Made by a program: the position numbers and the translations under genes
Origin: Acidovorax sp. 69
Lineage (GTDB): Bacteria; Pseudomonadota; Gammaproteobacteria; Burkholderiales; Burkholderiaceae_C
Direction of reading: 5' to 3'
DNA length: 64,000 nucleotides
Assembly (NCBI RefSeq): GCF_002797445.1
Contig: NZ_PGEP01000001.1
Coordinates: 1,363,001 to 1,427,000 of the forward strand
Notes under the pieces: model-generated
Seen by the model: the letters and a program-made list of their open reading frames with translations, nothing else
Told to the model about the DNA's origin: nothing
Database searches by the model: none
Part shown: one piece after another, positions 17,629 through 28,100 of the stretch
Layout: every line of letters begins with the position of its first letter
Numbering within the stretch: position 1 is the first letter of the stretch

Positions 17629-18444
17629 TCAATGAGGCACTGCATTTTTGGGCAAAAACTCCACGCCCGTGCGCTTCACGAGCTCCTGATAGCTGATCGG
17701 CCGACCCACCGTCTCCCCCTCGCGGTTCTGTTGCCAATGCGCCCAGGCCTTGTTGGTCGTGGCGTCATAAACGAGCTTGTACAGGTAAGTCGGCACCTTC
17801 ACCCCATTGGCTCCAATTCGTGGCCCCGCATCCGTGAACACCGGCCCGGTGATCACAAACACATCCCCCTTGGCCCGCTTCACATAGTGCCGTGTGTCCT
17901 GCTCGATCTTGCTCCAGGCGCCGCTGTTGTGTTGGGCAATCTGGGGAACCATGTTCGCCAGACTGAAGCTTTGCGCCATCGCCGTAGGCGTCGGCATGTC
18001 TCCCGCAGGCGCCATGTGACCCCGGCTGTAGCCTGAGTTCTTGTAGTCCTCCAACTCCGCCCGTTCGCCAAAGGGCAATCGCGCATCCGCAAAGAATCGC
18101 TTCGCCCGCTTCTCGTCGGCATCCTCGATGAGCCTGCGATTCAAGCGTTGGGCCACAAACACCGGTGTCTTCGTCGTCCCGGAGTGCAGCACCGCAAACG
18201 CCTCATAGCAAAGCTCACGCAGCTGCGGCCGGGGCGTGATGGCCGGTGGTATGCCATTCGCAAAGAACTGCGGGCACTGAGCAAAGGAGGTGGGCTCGGG
18301 CGTGAGCAGCGCCGCACTGTCGAATTGCGCAAACCGCGCCCAGGAAGGATGGGGGAGAGCAGCGCCGGCAAGAGTCAGGGCCAGCAGAGCTGCCAGGCGC
18401 ACACGGCCTGGCCAAGAGGACAAACGATTCACAGAAGAAGACAT
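17629..18444 (-). CDS. DNA/RNA non-specific endonuclease (NucA/EndoG family), secreted
   Basis: 271 aa from the ATG at 18444 (MSSSVNRLSS), chosen because a Sec signal peptide follows (VRLAALLALTLAGAALPHPSWA). The betabetaalpha-metal nuclease signature is SRGHMAPAGDM, with catalytic His in RGH, then the structural LANMVPQIAQHN, whose Asn binds Mg2+. FVITGPVF is also family-typical. It would degrade nucleic acids in the periplasm or outside the cell. The first residue of the usual DRGH is Ser here. It stands alone, convergent with the satellite module. Confidence 0.9.
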   Translation of the reverse strand: MSSSVNRLSSWPGRVRLAALLALTLAGAALPHPSWARFAQFDSAALLTPEPTSFAQCPQFFANGIPPAITPRPQLRELCYEAFAVLHSGTTKTPVFVAQRLNRRLIEDADEKRAKRFFADARLPFGERAELEDYKNSGYSRGHMAPAGDMPTPTAMAQSFSLANMVPQIAQHNSGAWSKIEQDTRHYVKRAKGDVFVITGPVFTDAGPRIGANGVKVPTYLYKLVYDATTNKAWAHWQQNREGETVGRPISYQELVKRTGVEFLPKNAVPH

Positions 18445-18555
18445 CGAGTCAAACAAAACGGAGCCCGATTGGAGCACCGTTCATCTCTCACTTCTGGTCC
18501 GAATGCTCGGATCCCGCAGGGTTTTACAGCTGCTTGCAGCGACAGGGCCCACAAA

Positions 18556-18586
18556 CAGAAAGGGCTCCCTTCGGGAGCCCTTTCTG
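18556..18586. terminator. Strong bidirectional hairpin terminator
   Basis: A perfect 14-bp stem CAGAAAGGGCTCCC with loop TTC, with A-tract and T-tract inside the stem. It separates the end of the SRAP gene (18755) from the start of the nuclease gene (18444), both on the minus strand. Confidence 0.8.
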
Positions 18587-18754
18587 CCTGCCCGCCCCTG
18601 CGGTTCAGTGAACACTCCCCATGGCAACAGCACCCGCAAATGCGATGTGCCACCACCATGGGAAGTCTTGCAACTGCATCAATTCAACCCAAGCAGTTGG
18701 TATGCCAAGTTCCATGGCGCTGAATTCGCCAAAGGGTGAGGGCTTCTTCATGCA

Positions 18755-19453
18755 TCACACTGATTCGACAGGTAACTCTACCTGCTGTGCCGGATCTTTC
18801 GCCCGGTGCACAAACAGCTCCAGTGGCGGCACTTTGATCAACGCCTCAGCCTGCTCGATGGTGCCGTGCAGCCAGGTGTCCCAGTCGCCCTTTTCCAGCG
18901 GCACCACGGTACGCTTGTCCTGCATGTCGGGCGCGCGCTTGGGGTCTGGCCGGTGCATCAAGTTCAGCACCGGCACGTCGTCGCAGTTCTGCGTGACCAT
19001 GGTGTAGCTGGGCAGCACCTCACCCGTGGCCGGGTCAGTCCACTCGCTCCACAGGCCCGCCAGGCCCCAGGGCTCGCCGTCGGCGCGCTCGAACTGCCAG
19101 GGGATGTGCTTGCCTGTTCCCCAGTAGGGTTCGACGTACAACTGCGCCGGGATGATGCAGCGCTGTCCCTTGCGCCAAGGGCCGCCATAGGTCCATGACT
19201 TGGCCATCCCTTCGCGCCGGGCGTTGACGGTGCTCAGGCGCTTGCCATCCTTGCCAGTGGGGATGTGTGTCTTAGAGTGCGGCGGGATCATGCCCCACTG
19301 GCCTACCACCAACTCGCGCCCGGCTTCGCCCTTGGCCCGCAGGAACGGCCCACGGTACAGCGGGCTCATCTTGTCGCGCCACTCTTCCTCGGGCACGTCA
19401 CCGAAGTGCAGCACCAACTGCTCACGGCCCGGGACCTCGTAGTAGGTACACAT
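18755..19453 (-). CDS. yedK: SOS response-associated peptidase (SRAP/YedK family)
   Basis: 232 aa. Cys2 is present after the initiator Met, as required for the thiazolidine crosslink to abasic sites in single-stranded DNA. Other active-site elements are STVNARRE (Asn), CIIPAQLYVEPY (Glu of the conserved WxE region), and NLMHRPDP (His). The N-terminus reads MCTYYE rather than the common MCGRY/F, which marks a divergent subgroup. SRAP proteins protect abasic sites at replication forks. The gene diverges from umuDC across a region containing a LexA box, so SOS control is likely. Confidence 0.9.
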   Translation of the reverse strand: MCTYYEVPGREQLVLHFGDVPEEEWRDKMSPLYRGPFLRAKGEAGRELVVGQWGMIPPHSKTHIPTGKDGKRLSTVNARREGMAKSWTYGGPWRKGQRCIIPAQLYVEPYWGTGKHIPWQFERADGEPWGLAGLWSEWTDPATGEVLPSYTMVTQNCDDVPVLNLMHRPDPKRAPDMQDKRTVVPLEKGDWDTWLHGTIEQAEALIKVPPLELFVHRAKDPAQQVELPVESV

Positions 19454-19481
19454 GGCAACATTCTGGCAGCAGGGAGTTATA

Positions 19482-19497
19482 CTGTAAATATGTACAG
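19482..19497 (+). promoter_or_regulatory. LexA (SOS) box
   Basis: CTGTAAATATGTACAG matches the CTGT-N8-ACAG SOS operator consensus and lies between the divergent SRAP and umuD genes. The assigned umuD ATG (19490) lies inside the box. Confidence 0.85.
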
Positions 19498-19936
19498 TCT
19501 TTGGAATTCCCCGCTACCCGTGCCGTACGACACGGCGGCGCAGTCGCTGGCCTTGCCCCTGTGCGGGGTGAGCGTGCGCGCGGGGTTTCCATCGCCAGCT
19601 GACGACTTCGTTGTGGAGCGGCTGGACATCATGCAGCTGCTGGTGAAGCACCCCCAGGCCACCTACTTCTGGCGCGTGCGGGGCGACTCGATGCGCGACG
19701 CTGGCATTGAGGACGGCAGCATCATCGCGGTGGACCGGGCGATCAAGCCCAAGCACAACAGCATCGTGGTGGCCATTGTGGACGGCGAATGCACCGTGAA
19801 GTATCTGCATCAGCGTGCCGGCCGCATCAAGCTGCGCGCGGCCAACCCCACCTATCCCGACATCATCCCCCGCGACAGCCAGACCATTGAGGTGTGGGGC
19901 GTGGTGAGTGGGTGCGTGAAGCTGTTTCTCACCTGA
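19490..19936 (+). CDS. umuD: UmuD-like polymerase V accessory peptidase
   Basis: 148 aa, the usual UmuD size. The self-cleavage bond is probably Ala31-Gly32 in RAGFPSPADD; E. coli uses CysGly in the same FPSPA context. The catalytic pair is Ser67 (RGDSMRDAGI) and Lys104 (CTVKYL). RecA-stimulated self-cleavage yields UmuD', the partner of UmuC in error-prone synthesis. The ATG overlaps the LexA box and has a poorly spaced GGGAG, so the transcript may be nearly leaderless or the start may differ slightly. umuC follows after 20 bases. Confidence 0.9.
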   Translation: MYSLWNSPLPVPYDTAAQSLALPLCGVSVRAGFPSPADDFVVERLDIMQLLVKHPQATYFWRVRGDSMRDAGIEDGSIIAVDRAIKPKHNSIVVAIVDGECTVKYLHQRAGRIKLRAANPTYPDIIPRDSQTIEVWGVVSGCVKLFLT

Positions 19937-19956
19937 TCTGATGGACGGAGGCCAGC

Positions 19957-21255
19957 ATGTATGCGCTGGTGGATGGCAACAATTTTTACGTGAGCTGCGA
20001 GCGGGTGTTCCGCCCCAGCCTGAACGGCCGCCCGGTGGTGGTGCTGAGCAACAACGACGGCTGCGCCATCGCCCGCAGCAATGAAGCCAAGGCCCTGGGC
20101 ATCAAGATGGGGGCGCCGTGGTTCCAGATTCGGCACATGGAAGAGACTCACGGCCTGGTGGCCTTGAGTGCCAACTTCACCCTATACGGCGACATGAGCA
20201 ACCGGATGATGAGCCTGGCGGCGGGCCTGGGCCCCTCGCAGGAGATCTACAGCATCGATGAGTCGTTCATCGGCCTGCAGGGGCTACGGGGTGACCTGGG
20301 CACACGCAGCCACGCCATCCGTGCCCGCATCCACCAGTGGGTGGGCATCCCCTGCGGCATTGGGATTGGCCAGACCAAGACGCTGGCGAAGCTGGCCAAC
20401 CACATCGCCAAAACGGCCGAGCGCAAACCGGGGAGCTACCCAGCCGAGCTGGCCCAGGTGTGCAACCTGACCGCACTTCCTGCCCAAGACCTGGACGACG
20501 TGCTGGCCGCCACGATGGTGGAAGAAGTCTGGGGCGTTGGCCGCAAGATAGCAGCGCAGCTGCATGAGGGCGGCGTGCATACCGTGCTGGACTTGGCGCG
20601 GCTGGACCCGGCCATGGTGCGCAGGCGCTGGAGCGTGGTGCTGGAGCGCACCGTGCGCGAGCTGCAGGGTATGCAATGCATAGAGCTGGATGATGCGCCC
20701 GAGCCCAAGAGAGAGATCGCCTGCACCCGGTCGTTTGGCCATGCGGTGACCGAGCTGCCCCCGTTGGTAGAGGCTGTGAGTGAGTTCGCCAGCCGCGCGG
20801 CCGAGAAGCTGCGCAAGCAAGGCAGTCTGGCCAGTCAGCTGCTGGTGTTCTGTCACACCTCCCCCTTCCGACCTGGTCCGCGCTTTAACAAGTCGGTGGT
20901 GGTCCCCCTGCGCCGACCTACTGCGGACACCGGCAAGCTGGTCTGGGCGGCCGCAGCTGGCATGCGCCGCATTTATGAGCCTGGCTACAAGATGGCCAAG
21001 GCCGGGGTGATGCTGCTGGACCTGATGCCAGGCAATGTGCTGCAGTGTGAGCTGGATCTGGAGGATGAAGACCACCGGGACCGCACCCAACTGATGGTGG
21101 CGCTGGATGCGCTCAACCAGCGGTATGGCAAGGGCACGGTGCATTCAGGTGCCACGGGCGGCACCAACAAGGGCAAGGACTGGGGGATGAAGCAGGAGAG
21201 GCGTACGCCGCAGTACACGACGCGGTGGGAGAATGTGCCTGTGGCGCGGGCCTGA
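19957..21255 (+). CDS. umuC: UmuC-like Y-family DNA polymerase V
   Basis: 432 aa, full length. Palm-domain metal ligands lie in [16 protein letters not shown] (Asp) and YSIDESF (Asp-Glu). [21 protein letters not shown] is the conserved finger region, and [15 protein letters not shown] and [12 protein letters not shown] are the thumb HhH-like segments. The C-terminus carries the UmuC-specific DUF4113 region ([17 protein letters not shown]: [13 protein letters not shown]). It performs translesion synthesis with UmuD'. Second gene of the umuDC operon, under the LexA box at 19482. Such copies are common on plasmids and islands. Confidence 0.95.
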   Translation: MYALVDGNNFYVSCERVFRPSLNGRPVVVLSNNDGCAIARSNEAKALGIKMGAPWFQIRHMEETHGLVALSANFTLYGDMSNRMMSLAAGLGPSQEIYSIDESFIGLQGLRGDLGTRSHAIRARIHQWVGIPCGIGIGQTKTLAKLANHIAKTAERKPGSYPAELAQVCNLTALPAQDLDDVLAATMVEEVWGVGRKIAAQLHEGGVHTVLDLARLDPAMVRRRWSVVLERTVRELQGMQCIELDDAPEPKREIACTRSFGHAVTELPPLVEAVSEFASRAAEKLRKQGSLASQLLVFCHTSPFRPGPRFNKSVVVPLRRPTADTGKLVWAAAAGMRRIYEPGYKMAKAGVMLLDLMPGNVLQCELDLEDEDHRDRTQLMVALDALNQRYGKGTVHSGATGGTNKGKDWGMKQERRTPQYTTRWENVPVARA

Positions 21256-21370
21256 AAATGGGAGTGCTGCCACGCCCGAGGGCGGCTCTGCAGCGGTTGC
21301 AGTCGATGACGGTGGGCCGGCGAAGGACGGCTTTTTGTGCTCTTACCGCCATTCACCCCACAGCAGGAGG

Positions 21371-23602
21371 CTAGTGGCCTTTAATACTTATCCACCATAC
21401 GTAAATCAAGCCATGGAGTACGCTTGGTTGTGTCAGACTATTCTTGATCCGATCGATAAGTTCGAGGCTGTCGGTTTTGGTGAGGCGTAGCCGCTGAGTA
21501 GCTAGCGCCAAGCCAAATTCCAGGGAGGCTTCGCCGTACGGGCGGTTTGCATTGAGGAAAACCTTCTCAAGAAACTCGCGCAGCATCTCGCTCAGTTCTG
21601 GCGAACCAGAATAATCAAGTTCATGTGCATCGGCTGCTCGAAGTAAGCTCGCCTGCAGCACGCCATCGTTAAAGCGAAGAAAGTTCTCAACGTCCAGGAC
21701 AACGGCCTCGTGCATTGATGAACTCAATCGGCTACCTACCTCCTGATGCTCTCGCGCGTTTTGTAGAGCGGCTGACATGGCCAGGAAGCTCACTGCAGCA
21801 TTGTTGCTTGCAGCGCGAATTTCATCTGTTGGATCCCAGAATACGAAACCGCTTGTCAGTTGTAGGACATTGCCAGACTCGGTCCGCAGGTAGCCGTCTC
21901 GAAGTGAATCCAGAGCCTTTGCCATTTCCGAAATCGAAGCTAGGGACTGCTCCTTGGGCCACGGCGCATGATCGGTGATGTCCATTTGGTCGGCTTGCTG
22001 CATAAGTTCGGCTGCGCGCCGCCAAGCATCCCCGGTTCCAGATGGAGCGCCTGTGGGTAGAACCTTCCAAGATGAAAGCAGGTATGGACGCTCCTTGTCT
22101 CCGGACTGGATTAAGAACTGCTTGAGCCGAAGCCAAGCGCGCATCGTTTCAGGTAGCCCGACAGCCACGACAAAGTGCCGCGACGCCTTAGGCACAAGCT
22201 CTCGAAGGTCGCGTGCGATGGCTCTCAGACTGTGACCGTCACCGACGACGGCACCGCACACAAGAACCCCGGTTACTTCTGTACGAGTCGTATCACCAAG
22301 GGCCAATAGATCTGCCAAGCTCACGAGCTTCGGTGGCCGGCCAGCAATGCCCTGCAAAATTTGTCCACAGACCTGCGCCATACGTTGTCCACCCGCGCCA
22401 TCAAGACCAAGGATGTGTGAGACGCTAGCCGGCGTCTTGAAGCGAACTTCGTCTTCCAGCCATGCTTTCAATTCTGTGTTGTCTGCGACCGTTGCTTCAT
22501 CTAGGCTGACGAGGTCCGTGCGAGCGGTGTTTTCGGCACGAGCATGGTTGAGTCGGAGCACGGAACGATGACTGAAGTGCTTGAGCAATGCTTGCAGCGA
22601 AGCAGGCTGGTGGGCTTTAGTAAGCACGAAAGGCCGCGGCTTTTTTCCCTGGGCAGCAAAATACTCGCCAGCGAGTTCGATTACGGTCTCGTTATGACTT
22701 CGCTGTGGTCTGCTCGCTTCGGTATGTCTATTGCGCGCGTAGACAACGCTACCAAGCCTGCCATCATCGGACATGTCCAGAAGGGTTATCAAAGCGTCTT
22801 CAGGCACTCCGTCCTCGCGAAGTTTCGCAACCATTGATCCAGTCGTCGACGCGCTTACAAGAACCGCATCAGAGTCGGTCAGCACGGTGTGTAGTCCTGC
22901 CATTCCTCCGTGCGAGTGGAAGCTATCTATCTCCCATGTTGGTACTTTGCCGCCGCAACGGCGCGTGATGTCCTCGACCGCCCGAGCTACTGGATAGATT
23001 CCCATGGTGTCAATGTGCAGTGTTGACGTGCCCTTCAATCTGTTCCATGCGGTGATACAGACCGCGACAGCCACAAAGTAGGCATCCACCTCGTCCCTCA
23101 GAAGCTCACTCGCCAGCAAAAACTGTCGCGTCGCGCGCCCAGAAGGGTGCTTGAATATGTGGCCTGGAGGTGCTTCCTGAAACGCTCCCCGGACATCAAC
23201 AAGTTGTGCTAGTCCGTCGCGCCAAAGCTTTGCAAGGTCGAGGTCGTAGCTCTGTCGCGATTGGTCGTCGCGAAAGATCTTGATGAACGAGCCGTCATGG
23301 AACTTCCAAATTGCTAGCTCTTTGAGGTAGTCCACAGCGTTCCGCTGGCCTCGTCTCACAAGACCGTCAGCGCGCGTCTTGTTCTGCTTCCAAACTTCGA
23401 TGAGGCGATCTGCGTGTTCATCAAACGACACAAGTAGCACGGCGTCCGGTAGCGGATCATCCGTCTTCAGGTTGTCCTGGATTTCATCGTCTAGGACGTT
23501 CATATCGAGTTCAGCCCGCCCGAAAAACACCACGAGCACATCGATGAACTCTCCGGAGCCCCTACAGTTTGTACGAGACCTGAAGGCGTGGGTGCGCTTC
23601 AT
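21371..23602 (-). CDS. Phosphoribosyltransferase-like protein, partner of the GHKL ATPase
   Basis: 743 aa; no named family recognised. Residues about 148-260 follow the order of an orotate-phosphoribosyltransferase-like fold. KHPSGRATRQFLLASE resembles the SGKxSxxY strand-helix entry, STLHIDTMGIYPVARAV the GGIPLA loop, and DAVLVSASTTGSMVAKL the PRPP-binding motif (normally VDDVxTTGxS). The two acidic residues of the PRPP motif are replaced by Ser-Ala, so catalysis would be atypical or absent. The remaining 480 residues are mixed alpha/beta with no familiar motif. The ATG overlaps the stop of the GHKL gene by four bases (ATGA), so the two are co-translated; M34 is an alternative start. Last gene of the cluster starting at 29282. 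Confidence 0.6.
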   Translation of the reverse strand: MKRTHAFRSRTNCRGSGEFIDVLVVFFGRAELDMNVLDDEIQDNLKTDDPLPDAVLLVSFDEHADRLIEVWKQNKTRADGLVRRGQRNAVDYLKELAIWKFHDGSFIKIFRDDQSRQSYDLDLAKLWRDGLAQLVDVRGAFQEAPPGHIFKHPSGRATRQFLLASELLRDEVDAYFVAVAVCITAWNRLKGTSTLHIDTMGIYPVARAVEDITRRCGGKVPTWEIDSFHSHGGMAGLHTVLTDSDAVLVSASTTGSMVAKLREDGVPEDALITLLDMSDDGRLGSVVYARNRHTEASRPQRSHNETVIELAGEYFAAQGKKPRPFVLTKAHQPASLQALLKHFSHRSVLRLNHARAENTARTDLVSLDEATVADNTELKAWLEDEVRFKTPASVSHILGLDGAGGQRMAQVCGQILQGIAGRPPKLVSLADLLALGDTTRTEVTGVLVCGAVVGDGHSLRAIARDLRELVPKASRHFVVAVGLPETMRAWLRLKQFLIQSGDKERPYLLSSWKVLPTGAPSGTGDAWRRAAELMQQADQMDITDHAPWPKEQSLASISEMAKALDSLRDGYLRTESGNVLQLTSGFVFWDPTDEIRAASNNAAVSFLAMSAALQNAREHQEVGSRLSSSMHEAVVLDVENFLRFNDGVLQASLLRAADAHELDYSGSPELSEMLREFLEKVFLNANRPYGEASLEFGLALATQRLRLTKTDSLELIDRIKNSLTQPSVLHGLIYVWWISIKGH

Positions 23603-24795
23603 ACTGTAGGACGCGGCAAAGGGATAAAGATGCTCACAAGAGTGCCGGCTACACGAAGTAGTCCGCGCTCAGGGCCAAACCAATTCTCGAAATCCAAGTT
23701 CTGAACTTGGCTACTTTCCCCCGGCAAGAAGCATTTGAAGATGGCTTGCCTACCGGAACGAATTCGGACAAAACCAGCCGCTTGGGCAATTTCAGACAGA
23801 ACTGCGTTGAGCCCAAGGCCAGTCGCATGGTTGCTCTTGGAGGTGACGTGCATTCTCAAACATTGTCGAAGCGCGCTGGCCTCTTCCTTTTCAGTCATCT
23901 GAAAAAGCGGCTTGCCGAGTAGCCGAGCCGCCATACCAGGACCCGAGTCCAGAAAGTTGAAGCAAAGGCCTGACACCCTGTCTCGCCCGGTTTGGCACGA
24001 TGAGATGGCTTCCCAATATTCGCGAAGGGTTTCATTCCCGTAGAAATCTCCTTTGGCATCCTCCTCCGAGCTTGTAATCCAACCAACATTTAGCAGCTCA
24101 ACGTGTCTTCTGTAGACTTGGCCGCGCTCATCTGCAATCGCATGGTCTTGGGTATTTTCAAACAGCTCATGCGTGAGGGTAGCGAGCGATGAAAGTGTGC
24201 CCTCGTCAAGGTCTGTAGACGAAGGTGCTGCGCGCATTGCAAGACCGCGAATAGTGGACTTAAGGTCAAATTTGTCCTTGACCTGTCTTGGCGAAGGTCC
24301 GTTGAACAACGGTTTGAGGAACTGACGTGACGCACCACTCACCGAGAGAAGGTCGATAGTCCTTCCACGCACGAGCGAGGCATAGTCACCTTGGTAGGCT
24401 GCCTCGATTCTCGACTTGGCGCCCACAAGCGCAAGCTGCCGAGCAACGGATTCACCACGCACCTTGACCGAGCCGCTAACCGACATGGCTGCGATGCCGA
24501 TGGAGTAGCCACAGGCTTCGTCGAGGATTTCAGAGTCACTTTGCTCCGAACCACCGCCCACGTTAAGGGCAGCGTCCGGATTCAGACGAGACCAAGTCAG
24601 CAACGCTTGGAGATATGCTGCGTCTCGAAGGGAGCCACGCCTCTTGTTTAGGTTTCCGGCTGAAACAGCGAGTCCATACTCACGATGCCCATGGATAGTG
24701 CCCAGAGCCCGTTCAATGTCCTCTAGTGAGTCGATGCCAGTAAGGCGAAATTCCTGGGACGGGTTCATCGGATAGCTCAAACCTGACGATGTCAT
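23599..24795 (-). CDS. GHKL-family (HSP90/histidine-kinase-like) ATPase
   Basis: 398 aa. The Bergerat ATP-binding fold is visible: N box HELFENTQDHA (209-219, with E213 and N214), G1 box FLDSGPGM (281-288), G2 box HATGLGLNAVL (323-333). There is no phosphoacceptor His domain, receiver or membrane segment, so it is not an ordinary sensor kinase. Residues 1-190 form an uncharacterised N-terminal domain (FRLTGIDSLEDIERALG). ATG 24795 or 24768 could be the start; neither has a strong ribosome-binding site. Coupled by overlap to the downstream phosphoribosyltransferase-like gene and 272 bases after the glycosyltransferase-radical SAM gene. Stand-alone GHKL ATPases of this kind are frequent in bacterial conflict systems. 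Confidence 0.75.
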   Translation of the reverse strand: MTSSGLSYPMNPSQEFRLTGIDSLEDIERALGTIHGHREYGLAVSAGNLNKRRGSLRDAAYLQALLTWSRLNPDAALNVGGGSEQSDSEILDEACGYSIGIAAMSVSGSVKVRGESVARQLALVGAKSRIEAAYQGDYASLVRGRTIDLLSVSGASRQFLKPLFNGPSPRQVKDKFDLKSTIRGLAMRAAPSSTDLDEGTLSSLATLTHELFENTQDHAIADERGQVYRRHVELLNVGWITSSEEDAKGDFYGNETLREYWEAISSCQTGRDRVSGLCFNFLDSGPGMAARLLGKPLFQMTEKEEASALRQCLRMHVTSKSNHATGLGLNAVLSEIAQAAGFVRIRSGRQAIFKCFLPGESSQVQNLDFENWFGPERGLLRVAGTLVSIFIPLPRPTV

Positions 24796-24846
24796 TGGAC
24801 ATGTTGTAGAGCATAGCTCAGTGGCAATGCGTCTGTTGGCTAAGGC

Positions 24847-25179
24847 TCAAACATTTGCTCTCACAGACGCCGCTGTGGAGCAGTCATATCGGCGCAGATC
24901 GCTACCAGCCAAGAGCTGGAGTGCGGCAACTTCAATCGCTCCACTTTGACTATCGCCGACCAGTTTGAAACGCCACGTTGGGGGCAATCCTGCAGCCATT
25001 GCGATCCTTGCTTTGAGAAACTCAATGCCCGGAAAGGGTCGCTCAACATTGTCGTGACTGATCAGATCTAGTAGCCCGCGGCGACGAGTTGCTTGAAGTC
25101 CAGCACAAAATCTCGCCGTAAATAAAAGGTCCGGTACGCTTTCTCCACCATCGCGAAGTACTGGTCGGGCTTGTTCCAC
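24847..25179 (-). other. Overlapping open frame at the end of the radical SAM gene
   Basis: The gap between the radical SAM gene stop (25068) and the GHKL gene is filled by a protein-like frame. It reads HDNVERPFPGIEFLKARIAM then GLPPTWRFKLVGDSQSGAIE and ends at 24847. Its only long-form start is a GTG inside the preceding gene, in another frame. It may be a small translationally coupled gene, or the tail of the 1404-aa protein reached by frameshifting or lost by a mutation. No family recognised. Confidence 0.3.
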
Positions 25180-28100
25180 GTAACCCTATTCAACACCTCG
25201 CCGGCTGGCCCATCCTTGGCGTGATAGTCGTTGTACTTCACGAGATCCTCAAATCGGAAGCCCAGGCGTGCAAGCTGCTGATAGGTGCGCCGTTCAGCCG
25301 CGTCGACCGGTTCGGAAAGGCTCGCTGCGACCGGGGCCGCGACAATGTGCGTACGCGTCGTGAACGCGTCGTCCCATGCAGACAGCATCTGCTCGTAGTC
25401 AAGCAGGCTCTCCGTCACTGGATCACGCAACCCACGATCTTGGCTTAGCTGCTTCTGCGCTCGGACAAAGTCCTTGTAGAGCGCAAAGTAGGCCAGCGTT
25501 GCGCCCGATGACACCGCGAACGAAATCGTCTCCCTTGTCAGGCGTGCGTTTTCCTTATGGCCACCAATGATGAAGTAGGCCTTGGTGAAGATCCCTGCGT
25601 CGCGAAGTCTCCTGAATAGATTCCTGATCACCTGGTTCGTGAACTTACGACCACCTGCCTTGACGCTGAACCGTCGCGCTGCATTGCCCGACTCCACGCC
25701 AAACGCCAGCATGTTGCAGCCTGCCGCAGAGAGAAGGTTGACAAATCCACCCTTCTCGCCCTGCGCTTCATACGCGTCGAAGTCCTCAAGCCTAAAGATG
25801 CCGCGCCAAGTCAGGCTGCCGCTTCGCTCGCGTCGGATCGTGGCAAGCCCGTTCAGGAACCGCTCGGCCCAGGCCACCCCCTCTTTCACCCGGACGCTTC
25901 CGGCGTTTTCCGGCGATGCGATTTGAGGAAGCAGGTTGTCATCGATGAACTGAATTCGTAAATTGGGATGCGAAACCGCGAGTTGGCGTATTTCCTCCAA
26001 GATGGAGTCGACCTCGCGCCGACGCTCGCCTTTACTCAGACTTCGTCGCTCAGTGCAGAAGCTGCAGTTCCAGTCGCAGCCCTTGGACATCACCACGTGA
26101 GCCTCGTGAACGCGGCCCTTCACATCCCGTGTCTTGCCTGGCTCGTACGGCCCCTCAGGACCAGCGTACAGCCTCCGGTCCAGTTGGATCTTCATCCAGC
26201 CCAAGTCACTGGCCGGCTTGTCCACGCCCGTAACGGCGGCTGCGGGCATCACCTTAACGTCGCGCAGGGCGACGAAACTGCTGTGCGGGTTCGCAACCAA
26301 CCCATTGCTCAGCGGCCAGGGGTTCGTCGTCTTGAGCGCCTCCACCAGCAGCTCGAGGTTGCCAACGGCGTCGTCGGAGATCGCGAAATCCCAGTTCTCT
26401 CGGTCACCCTCATTCATGGCCGAGAACTGCCAGCCATCGAGGTTGGCTGCAGGCCCGCCAACCACCAGAACAGGTCGCCCAGTCGCGTTGCGGATCCGGC
26501 TGAGCATTTGCCGAGTAGACCGAACCGTGCTGAAAACCGTGTTGAAGCCGATCAGGTTGAACGTCTTGGCTCGATTGATTACATCGGTGACCAAGTTCGG
26601 GAACCGGTGGCAGTCGATAAGGTGGACGTCATGCCCGAGATTCGAAATGTGGGTTGCCAACAGCCCGAGGCCAAGAGGAGGCGTGCTGGTTTTTGATGCT
26701 GCTCGACCCGCGGCGGTTTGAACGGAGATTGGTGGCAGTACCAGTAGCACTCGCTTGACGAACTCAGCTGCGCGTTCCCGTGCGTCTATGACTTCGGGAT
26801 GCATCTGGCGGCCCAATGTGCCGCCCTTATGTCCCACGCTGGGCCCAAATAGTTCCCTCGACTTGGGGAAGTCCGTCAAGGTGAACTTGGCCAGCTGCGC
26901 TGGCCACGGATCCTTCGAGCTGTGCTCCTCGCGGTAGTGGTGCAAGAACTCCCGAGCCAGCCAGGGATGCCCGCCATCGAACGAGACGGCAATATCAACT
27001 ATTTTGCCAAGCTTGGCACATAGCGTGCGGCCAGAGCCTGAAGACGCATCCGACGACGCCAACCGGACGCGCAGCACAGGAGAAAAGGCGAGGTCAAGCG
27101 CAGCCCATCGGATGGCCTCTTCTTCATCATTGGCCATTGCCTCCAGCACATGGAATACATGCGCACTCGAGATGGAGACCGTGATCATCCCCGCCGCGAG
27201 GCGCTTATCGCCACGCCAGGTCTTGGTTACCTCATTTTTGGGGTCCAGCCGGTTGAAAAAGCCGATTGGCTGTTCCATCGACTGGCGCGCGGCGTCGGGC
27301 TTCAAGCTGAATAGCGCCAACGCTGTAGGCGCAATGTCGGCCTCACGCTGAAGCAGCTCCCCGATGTCAAACGGCCTTGCCATGGCCCTGGCGCATCGGG
27401 CTGATTCCTCAGCGAAGTCTGGGAGCCCTTCCGTGTTGATCACGCGTTTGAGGTTGGGATTGGTCACGCACAGGCGAGCCACACGGATGCGCAACGCACT
27501 ATCGTGAGGGAGATGCTTCACCAGGGGTTCAAGGAAATCTCCGGCCTGGTCATCGAACCGACCGTCAAAGTCGGCCGAATAGCGTGACACGTAAAAGAGC
27601 AGCTCCTTGCGCAAAAACCCGTCCCCGAATATGCGATCGCGCATCACGTCAGGCAGGAGTGCCTTGAAGTCGCCGAAGTTCTTCGCCAGCTTGGAGGCTG
27701 CGGCCATGAACCTCCAACACAGATCGAGGAACACCGTGTCGAGAATCGGCAGCCCGCCTGCTTTGACATGGCTAGCCAATGCCTCAGAGATCGCTCTCCC
27801 TATCGTCTCCAGTGCCGTTTTGAACTCCCACCGATCCTTCATGGTCGCAGTAGCGCCGACATCGCTGAAGAAGTTCATTGCGGAACAAACCTGGCCCCAG
27901 TCGCGCTCGACATGCCCTGATTGACACGCCTCCAGCGCGGTCAGCATCATTTCGGCACCAGCAGCCCCGTCTCGACTGTCGACCGCTCGCTGCGCGGCCA
28001 ACTGGCGCTGAAACCAGTCTCGCGGGTTCGCCCATGGCCACTTGGCATTGGCCAGGAGTTCGGCAGCACACCCTTCCCAGGTGAACAACTGCCTGATGAG

